This document shows, in pieces, positions 55,720 through 64,000 of a stretch of DNA of 64,000 nt. Below the pieces are notes generated by a model. It searched no databases. It was not told where the DNA came from and worked only from the letters and a program-made list of their open reading frames with translations. The translations under genes and the position numbers were made by a program. The stretch's first letter is position 1; each line of letters begins with the position of its first letter. This DNA is from Acheta domesticus (taxonomy: Eukaryota; Arthropoda; Insecta; Orthoptera; Gryllidae). The DNA lies in the NCBI GenBank assembly GCA_031308135.1, contig JAHLJT010008756.1, positions 99,308,230 through 99,372,229 on the forward strand, in the 5' to 3' direction.

Positions 55720-56800
55720 AGATGGCAAGTGCAGTGTCGTCGGGTCAACGGGGAAAATTAGATTTTGAACATCGTTAAGTGATAAAATTCCTCACAAAGG
55801 AAGAGAAGCAGCCTAAGGAAATGCACGAGAGGATGAACGTTGTATATGGTAAAGTTGCGCCTTCATACTCTAAAGTAAAATTATGGGTCAGGCAATTTTA
55901 GTGCGGGAGAGAATCGATTGAAGATGTCCACGTTCAGGGAGGCCTGTGGAGGCCTTCAAAGGAAATGTGCCAAAAAGTGGAGACCATGATTTTTTTGAAG
56001 ATAGACGTGTTAAGGTCCATATTATAGATCGTGAACTTGGCGTATCAGATGTCACGATTCATAGTGTCATCCATACAGAATTGATGTCAAAGGTCAGTTC
56101 CCGCTGGGTGCCAAGAGTATTGACTCTCAAGCAGAAAGTATTTCGCGAGCAATGTTGCAAAGAGATTGTGAACTTCTTAGAGAAAATCCAGATACCTTTT
56201 ACTGACAAATTACAACAGGGGATGAAATGTGAGTTTACGATCGTGATCCTGGAACCAACCAAGAGTCAATGCAATGGAATCACAAGCGGTCTCCAACACC
56301 CAATATTTACGTGAGTAGAAGTCAGCCGGAAAGATCACGGCCACCAGTTTTGTGACAAAGGTGTTCTGCTTGTAAAATTCATGTCACACAAGACAACCAT
56401 CACTAGACACGTATTCTTCGTCTACAAGGGCTTTACCTGTCAAACAGAAGCGCCACGGGAAGTTGCCTGCTAGTGTGTTGTTGCTCCACGGTAATACGCC
56501 TGCACGTGTCACGCAAATCACATGCTGCTGTGAAGCATTGTGGCTTCGTACAGCCTAATCATCCACCAACAGTCCAGATCTGGCTCCCAGTGACTACTTT
56601 GTTTCGAAATATGAAAAATATTCTACGAGAGTGACCATTTTCTGACGAAGCAGTTAAGGAAGAAGTAATGGGGTATCTGGACAGTCCAGATGTTTACTTT
56701 TATTCTGAGGGTATTTGATCAGAGAAAGCTAAATGGACCAAGAATGTTTAAGTCAAGTGGGACTACATTAAAAAGTAATGAGGAGAGTTTTATTATAAAA
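55720..56800 (+). pseudogene. mariner transposase relic
   Basis: Starts near an ATG at 55722. Readable pieces in several frames: KLDFEHR, IKFLTKEEKQPKEMHERM, YGKVAPSYSKVKLWVRQF, HIIDRELGVSDVTIHSVIH, SSRWVPRVLTLKQK (the W-V-P-x-x-L-T linker), DPGTNQESMQWKHKRSPTPN, GKLPASVLLLHGNTPAR, SPDLAPSDYF and AVKEEVMGYLDS. H-x-x-D-E/W-V-P-H-x-L motifs define mariner. The second catalytic Asp (normally HDN) reads HGN here and many frameshifts are present, so it is inactive. Terminal inverted repeats were not located. Confidence 0.8.
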
Positions 56801-56929
56801 TTTCACATTCATGCTCAGGTAGATAACTTATTGAATGCCCTATATACAGTGAACAATGCAGAATCAAGTATTGAGAGCAAAAACTCTGGAGAACAATCTA
56901 GAGAAATTACTAATGCACAAAATTGACAA

Positions 56930-59900
56930 TTGAAAATAATAGATTTTTTAAGGGCAAAAAAGATATTGAAATTTTCAGTTAGTGCTGTTTATGTATTTGG
57001 CTGTACCTCTATATTAATAAAATTAATAATCGTAGAGAAATTCTATTTAATTTTGACATCAGATACACTGAACCTGATATAGTGAACCAAAAATCTTAGT
57101 CCCTAGAAGTTCACTATAACTGGAGTTGATTATATGTGCTATTAGCATTAGCTGCAGTTAGTTCAAAATTGCCAAAATTATAGTTACTTATTTTATACTT
57201 ATTTCAGGGAAAGGTTTAAGGAGCTAATGTACTTCTAGTATATGAAAAGATTGGGTCTTGTCATCGTCAACTTTGTTTACAATTTGGATGTTTGGGGAAA
57301 ACACTTGAACATTGATTTATCAAAAACTCAATATTTCTAATGACATTTATTTTAAATGAATAACAGATGTGCTGTTTCAAGAAAGTGAGGTAATGATAAG
57401 GTTGTAATTTTTTAAGTATAATTTCACGATTGCTTCATAGGGTATGACCACGTCTATAGTTTGTTGTAGTGCTGTTGTTTTGCTTTTTGAAAGCAAGTGT
57501 TTAGTAACTATTTCCATTTTAGTCAATATTCATCAAAATACTTCTCATTCCAATGTCAATTGACCACTTACCTTTTTCAAGCTGGATGCACTGGTTTCTA
57601 CAGCAGCATGAAGCCTTGTGTTCTTCTACTTCTTGATGTTTTAGTTATTTCAGCATTAGTGCATTTCCAGTCCTTAAAACAAACTTATTGTCCTCAACTA
57701 TTCGGTCACCACAAAAGCTTCATGTTTTCCCCATATATTTATATTATCAACACACTTCAGAAAGGCTGTTTGTCCTCTGTGGAGAAATACAGTTTGAGGC
57801 TAATTCATAGATAGGGATGGAACGAAAAGATGGAGCAATGAAAGTTTGCTGGTCATCCATTGGCAAACCTTCGGCTAAATAAGTATTAATTTTTGGATTT
57901 TTCTATGACTCCTGAAGTATTTAGCATGAAATTAAGAGCAAAGATTTGTAAAATTAGATCCATTTGAAACATGAACCTCAAGAAACAGTTAATTATGAAC
58001 AGTCCTCTCAGAAGGGAATATATTCAATATGTGCATGTTTTCAGGCTACACCTATAACGAGTGCTCAGATTTGAATAGAATTAACAGTGTTTGTAAAAAT
58101 AAAAATACAAAGTTTGAGAGAGTTACTATCGCAACACTGGTCACAAGAAACAAAATAAAGTTATGAAAATCCTATTCAGGAAAGCCTGGATCATAACTAC
58201 CACTTTTGAATGATTGGTTAGATTTTTATTCAATTCACTAATCTCAACGATGGAGGCAAGTGTTAACGAAATAATGTAATGTAAACACCATTTATTTCAG
58301 GTATAAAAAATTTTATCTGCTATTTGAGAAAAACTGTGATTATTGGCTTTTGTTAAAGGACAGCAAGTAACTCTACATTCCAAGTGGATTCAAGAACATA
58401 ACAAATGGCAATGCTTATTCACACATTAACGCAAGTGAAGCTAGTTTTGTATAAACAATTATCACATGGCCTTTGTACAAAACAAAAAGTTAAGATTTCC
58501 TGATTTTCACCTGAATGCATTTGATTTAAAGAGTCAAAACGGTGAATGTAAGTGTAAATGTGAACATACAAATTAGACAAAAGATGAATGTTCACAAAAC
58601 TTAAGTTTACATGTTCATTGTAAAGTGGTTAAAACACAAGACTATCATGTATCACGGCAACATCCAAAGAATATGTTCAGCCAAAGCCAACACAGTTTTG
58701 TACCAAGACGTTATTATGTACACGAGAGGCTGTCTTCATATTTTACATTCCTGGTCAACAGGAGGGTAAGTTAATGTTGTTAAACCGCATTAGGTCTTCA
58801 CATTTACAACGTTTTAATTGAAAATGAGTCAAATATATTAGAAAAACCCAGACTTTCTAAATAAAAAATTGAAAAAGTCTACATTTTCAATTTTGTTGTA
58901 TTTCAGTAACTTTTTTAACCCTTCAACATTCCTTTCTGATCCTTGTAATTGATGGATCTAATCTAGAATTTTCCCTTGAGAACTAAAATATAGCAGAACT
59001 AAGCAGAGCATGGTATGTATTTCTTCAATTTTGATAAAGAGACTTTTTGTAGTATTGATTGATTCATACTGACTCTGGGAGAGATTCACATTTGTCCTTT
59101 CAGTTGACTGAACAATTAGTTTAAGTATTGACATGTATTACACTTCTTCCAAAAACAAACTAAACTGTTTGAAAATGCAATAATAGCATGCCATAGAATT
59201 TGCAATACTGTTTAAAATTGTGGAGAGTTCATCATAAGTGATATTTGGTTTATAAAGATTCCTTTCCCACTTGCTTCCAAACAATGTACTTAACGGAACA
59301 AATTTAAAAATACTCAGAAGGGTGGAGTCACATGTCATTTGAGGACGTGAACAGGGTTTGACACCAAGATGTCACTGAGGCAAAGTTGTAATTAAAACCA
59401 CAAAATTTGTAAACTGCCACAAGATGTGTGAAATGGAAGATACTACATTTGATTGCTATCACAAACCACCTAAGGCATAGAAACATTAAGCATACATTTT
59501 TCCTACTCTTTCAAAATCTAATCATGATTTAAACACTATTTTCAGAGCTGAAGCCTTGATCCCTTGAATTACACACATGCAAGATCTCATTCCCTGCACT
59601 CTTTAGCTTGATCTAAAGGCTCATGTCAAAGTTGAAGCGATATTGAACTCAAGATCAATCATGAATATACAAGAGATGACTAATAATTTGGTCTAGCTTT
59701 TTTTCTAAATTACAAATGCTCCTATGCTCATAACATCATACCAGTGCTGTCATAATGCTGTAATAATGAGAGATAATATACCAGTGCTGTAATAATGAAA
59801 GGTAACTCCCTCTTTCATCAAAATATCTTTCATGAGGATCTGAGTGTAGCAATTAGGATCATGAGGATCTGAGTGTCTTTAAAAAATCTTCCAATCTACA

Positions 59901-61713
59901 GTTGCATTATATGACACTGTAAACCAAGTATGGCCTTATCTTTAGTAATAATGTCAGTGATGTCTGGCATGTTGAAGAAAGTTTATAGTAGTTCACTCTT
60001 TACTAGTATTCTCAAGAAAAAAATAAGTATGCCTATTCAAACACCATCAGCATTCATGAAAAAAAAGATAAGTAATCTCAGGAAATGTGTGCCAAACACA
60101 CCTCATAACCAACTTCTAGAATTAGCTGCTATTATTTTTCTGTTTTCTTATTTCTTTTTAACATTTGACATTGTTCATCAAATTCACTGCACTTCCCAAT
60201 TTCAAAACTGCATTCTCACAATTATCTATTTGCAAGTGTAATTTATATAATCACTAGTAGAATATTTGCACTCTTCATATGTAACCAATTACAGTAAGCT
60301 GAGAAGACTAATAGATGATGTCAATCGATTTAAATAGAATAAATTTTTTTATACTAAATAGACGACAATCAAAAACTCACTATTTTTATAAATACAACAT
60401 CAGAAATTTGTTTCACTTAATGAGTTAGTTTGGCTGGGTTAATATACAGTACACGTTTCTTCACAGTGCATAAAGATATATTTTAAGTCTTCATGTACAA
60501 GCAATTATACATAATCCATTCATTTAATATCCCTACATGTACGGGACTGGATTCTATCAATCCCTTCAAGTGCTAATTGTGCATTTAAGGCAATAAACTT
60601 TCTCAAGGACCACATAATGCCTCTCAGCTCACATTTTGGCTTAGAATCGTGATGATGGTTTCCCCTGGTCCACCACTCAACCATAAAAAAGAATGGGTAA
60701 AACAACACACCCTTCAAAACGAGATTAACAAAACACAAGGCAAGAACTGGAAGTGGACTCTTCTCATTAATCATTAGTAGGTAATCTTAAGAATGCTTCT
60801 TCTATACATTTTTCTTCTATGCATCTTTGCTGGTACTTAAATTATGCTTCGAGAACATAAAAGTTCCAATCGCTACGTAGTATGAACACTTGAACTTATC
60901 CCACCTTAACCCTGGCACAGATGCCAACCTACTGTAGCGTAATTACTATCAATAGTAGTATAATATGTATTATCTATATCATCTCAATTTGTCCAAGCTA
61001 AACTTGACAAAGATTATTTATATTTAAATTGCTTTCAATGCCATAGAAACTGATGACCCCTTTAGAACATAATAACAAGCTTACATGATTTCACCACATG
61101 GCTATCATAAAAAGATAAAAAATATCACTGCAAATGAATTGATACTCTTTTTATTTTTTGTAAACTACATAAGCAATTATCAAACCAAGGAAAGGCATGC
61201 AAAGAACTTATATCCAAAAAAAAAAAAAAAAAAAAAAATCTACATTATAACCTGGATCACAAAATAGTTATGTACACCAATTCATGTAAATATTCATTAA
61301 CTTGCTAAATATCCGACATAGTTGTCTTGGAGCTACATTTAGCCAGCCACATATGGCTGCACAAGCGATCTCAGTCGCTGTGCCAACAATCAGTATCAAC
61401 AGAGGAGAGGTTTCATCAGCCAATTCACAACAAGCGTTCTCGCTTATAGCAGAATGCATTTTATCTAGACTTATGGCTCACTCGTAAAAGCCAACGGCAG
61501 AAAAGAATGGGAGAAATGAAGAATGAGAGAGACCTAAAACCAAATAAGATCTAAGACTGCAGGAAACATGATCTAGACAGCTACCAAGGTTGTATCCCAA
61601 AACACTAATGATGTAAAGACCAAAGCATGACTTTTTATAGCTACAGATGGACTTTTTAATTAAAAAAGTTTATGTTTAGAAGTACGTCTTTGCTATTCAA
61701 TATCTGCCCAGTG
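56930..61713. other. About 4.8 kb AT-rich, apparently single-copy DNA
   Basis: No transposon motifs, no repeats shared with the rest of the window and no convincing ORF. Minor features: a short duplication CATGAGGATCTGAGTGT (59832 and 59860) and a poly(A) run (61217-61239). Its lack of repeats contrasts with the rest of the window, and it lies downstream of the candidate minus-strand terminal exon, so it could be a long 3' UTR. That is inference. Confidence 0.4.
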
Positions 61714-61748
61714 TCAATCATCTATTGGCTCCACTTTGCATTCCAGTG
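61714..61748 (-). CDS. Candidate terminal exon of a neighbouring minus-strand gene
   Basis: A strong acceptor (ATTTTATCTTCTCTTGCAG) ends just above 61748. The frame entered in phase 1 reads LECKVEPIDD and stops at a TGA (61714-61716). The phase 0 frame, which would follow the exon at 62424-62621 directly, reads HWNAKWSQ and stops earlier at 61722. The choice cannot be made without a transcript. The protein is not recognised. Confidence 0.3.
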
Positions 61749-62423
61749 CTGCAAGAGAAGATAAAATAATTTATTTCAGTATATCTGCATACTACATTGA
61801 CAAATGCATTTCAGAACTCATGCATTTGCATTATTTAAATTTATAAGCTCACATGCTTCATATTTTGAATTGTGCAATTCACTATTACACAGAAACTCAG
61901 TAGCTGCATTTCAAAATACCCAACATTTACAAGATATTGTGAATAAAGAACTAAAAGACTGCAAGAATTCAAGCATTACATGCTTTACTGAGTAAGTTAT
62001 ATACATTTACATAAAAAGAGTACTATGGTAAATAAATTTCATATTACTCCCTCATATCAAATCTAGTTTTAAATATTGAAACCCAACAATACAACTCACG
62101 TAATATCAATTCTATCCATATAAAAAAAATTTTCCCAATGAACTGCACAGATATATTCGATTTAAAACCAACTTGTAAAGTACTTGAGGGTGTATACTAA
62201 TAATGCTTAGCACAATAAATAATATTTATATACCCACGTCTGTCTCCTAAATGTTGGGCCTTTAAAATATTGTTTTCTTACATGTTTGACTTGCTCCATT
62301 GCTTCCAGATTCTACAACCTAATTTCTTTTAGTTCAAAAGTAATTCTTTCACTGGGAAAAACAAATGGTAAGTGAAACCTAAGAGAATCTGCAACTGCCA
62401 AGTGAAGCAAGGAAGTCTCTTAC

Positions 62424-62621
62424 ATGTTGCTTTTCTTGCACGTCTGTCATGCCCAGTCGAGAGGTTGTATCCCAACTGGGTGCTTCCATTTTCACACTGT
62501 CAGGGGCCCCCATATCTGCACCTGTGTTGTAGTGTGGCAGCATGGGCAGGCCATGTATCAGGGACAGCGCTGCAGCTGTCGTGCCATTGTGGAACGAATG
62601 TTGGCTGTCAGGATGTCCAGG
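62424..62621 (-). CDS. Candidate coding exon of an unrecognised gene
   Basis: Exactly 66 codons between an acceptor (TTTCTGTTACAG above 62621) and a donor (ACAT/GTAAGA at 62424/62423), in phase 0 at both ends. The product begins PGHPDSQHSFHNGTTAAALS, continues LIHGLPMLPHYNTG and includes SVKMEAPSWDTTSRLGMTDV. Codon usage and composition look protein-like, unlike the surrounding AT-rich DNA, and differ from the GC-extreme IR exons. It resembles a low-complexity region of a regulatory protein but I do not recognise it. An alternative donor (ACAG/GTGCAG) lies inside. Confidence 0.45.
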
Positions 62622-62770
62622 CTGTAACAGAAAGCACACAATGCAATATACTCCCTTGATTTTACATTCACCAACTGTACTGTGTCACACTCTAAATTAT
62701 GGTCTTGATTGCGTGGAATAACTTGAAATTCAAGGGGGGGAGATTATATATATATTATATATATTCAAGG

Positions 62771-62773
<3 letters not shown>

Positions 62774-62832
<59 letters not shown>
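62774..62832. repeat. (TA)n microsatellite
   Basis: Alternating TA of nearly 60 bp, leading directly into the polypurine minisatellite. Confidence 0.9.
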
Positions 62833-62836
<4 letters not shown>

Positions 62837-63345
62837 TGAGATTGTGAGAGAGAGAGACAGATGGAGGGATTGAGAGAGAGAGGAGACAGGGAGGGGGAGA
62901 CAGTGGGAGATATTGAGAGGGAGGGGGAGACAGAGTGGGAGATTTTGTGAGAGGGAGAGACAGAGTGGGAGAAATTGTGAGAGAGGGGGAGACAGTGGGA
63001 GATATTGTGAGAGAGGGGGAGACAGTGGGAGGGATTGTGAGAGAGAGGGGGAGACAGGGAGGGATTGTGAGAGAGGGGAGACAGGGAGGGATTGTGAGAG
63101 AGAGAGAGAGGGGGAGACGGAGGGATTGAGAGAGAGGGGGAGACGGAGGGATTGAGAGAGAGGGGGAGACGGAGGGATTGAGAGAGAGGGGGAGACGGAG
63201 GGATTGAGAGAGAGGGGGAGACGGAGGGATTGTGAGAGTGAGGGGGAGCCAGAGGGAGGGATTGTGAGAGAGAGGGGGAGACAGGGAGGGATTGTGAGAG
63301 AGGGGGAGACATGGTGAGAGAAAGGGAGAGGGAAGAAGAAAAGAG
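62833..63345. repeat. Polypurine minisatellite
   Basis: About 510 bp almost free of C on the plus strand, built from GGGATTGTGAGAGAGGGGGA- and GGGATTGAGAGAGAGGGGGA-like units of about 26-38 bp with GACAG/GACGG joints. Long serine/proline/leucine-rich ORFs on the minus strand are a by-product of the repeat. Confidence 0.9.
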
Positions 63346-63865
63346 GGAGATGAAGAGCGGAACAATGTCTGCTGGGTTCCGCTAGTACATATTGAAGATT
63401 AATTAGATGGATCCACATAAACTTGTCACACATTGTTCATTATTGTTTTACAAGTGAAAATGGCTTCTTACTAACATCAACTTCAAACTGCCCACCCTGA
63501 ACTGAAAATTACATCATGTACGTAAGATAAATGTGCTTGGGTGCACATACTAATGCTGCATAACAGGTCTTAGACCCATGCAATTCCCTTCTCCACGTAT
63601 CAATTAGCCAACTAAACTTTTAAAATTTTCAAATTTGCATAATTCATCTGTTTTACAGAGTGGAGGTATCCAAAAGAACTTAATTTTCAAACATGTTACA
63701 GAAGGTTCAAGAAGATCTCATTTTGTAAAATGCAGACTACGAAACATAACTCAAGGCATTTCCAAACAATGCACAAATAATAGGTCAGGAGTCACACTGA
63801 CTTGTGTTGCAGATCACATACGTGCCTACTGATTTTTTAACTTTCTTGCTACTGCTTACACAGTA

Positions 63866-64000
63866 GAGAGCCATGGTAACAAAAAAGTGAATAAATCCAC
63901 TTGCTAAATTTAGAGAGAGAACTAATAAGTGACGTAGCCAAAATCCAAGTGTAGTGGATCCTTGATACCGAAAAATCGAATGACAGCAAATGTAGTCCAT
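63866..64000 (+). repeat. Modular GTATAC repeat fragment cut by the window edge
   Basis: AGAGCCATGGTAACAAAAAAGTG then AAATCCACTTGCTAAATTTA and GGATCCTTGATACCGAAAAA match the segment after end A in the copy at 27262-27850. It continues off the right edge. Confidence 0.6.

Noticed and set aside
61268..61487. Overlapping ORFs on both strands (about 60 codons each), one with a hydrophobic stretch
   Set aside because: No splice sites in good position and no family resemblance; the two strands cannot be told apart by coding signal.
62730..63433. Serine/proline/leucine-rich minus-strand ORFs of about 185-222 codons
   Set aside because: All three frames are open because of the polypurine minisatellite; the product is purely repetitive.

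Overview
The window looks like arthropod nuclear DNA, most likely from an insect with a large, repeat-rich genome; I cannot name the species. Signs of this are short coding exons separated by kilobase-scale AT-rich introns, GT-AG splice sites, tRNA-derived SINEs, and degraded Dong/R4, R1, RTE, Copia, hAT, Tigger, mariner, Helitron and Crypton-type elements. I see no bacterial operons, rRNA genes or CRISPR arrays.

The main find is one gene spread over about 37 kb of the minus strand (42624 down to 5173). Nine exons can be chained with matching intron phases. They give 553 complete codons that read as an ionotropic receptor (IR): signal peptide, divergent amino-terminal region, ligand-binding lobe S1 starting at APPF, first transmembrane helix, pore loop, second transmembrane helix, then lobe S2. 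The last exon (end of S2, third transmembrane helix, tail) would lie beyond the left edge. Most exons are extremely G+C rich, so the real reading frame is hidden among long spurious frames on both strands.

Region by region: 1-5172 is the intron after exon 9 and contains a nearly intact Dong/R4-type non-LTR retrotransposon sitting in a TAA microsatellite. 5445-10772 (intron 8) has two SINE families, a hairpin MITE and a hAT element nested in a SINE. 11021-18761 (intron 7) has a tandem repeat, two head-to-tail Helitron-like units and a Tigger-like element. 19010-23542 (intron 6) has an RTE-like relic and an unclassified GC-rich block. 23693-27874 (introns 5 and 4) is dominated by a modular repeat with a GTATAC-rich palindromic end. 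28181-33478 (intron 3) has a SINE, a 9-bp minisatellite of about 0.8 kb, an R1-like 3' half and a second LINE relic. 33646-42033 (intron 2) is mostly copies of the modular repeat. 42143-42567 is the short first intron.

Upstream of the IR gene (42625-64000) are a GC-rich likely promoter or 5' UTR, a MITE, a Crypton-like tyrosine-recombinase relic, another modular repeat carrying a Tigger insertion, a Copia LTR retrotransposon with LTRs, TSD, PBS and PPT all visible, and a mariner relic. After these come about 5 kb of apparently single-copy AT-rich DNA and two candidate 3'-terminal exons of a second minus-strand gene that I do not recognise. A (TA)n plus polypurine minisatellite follows near the right edge.
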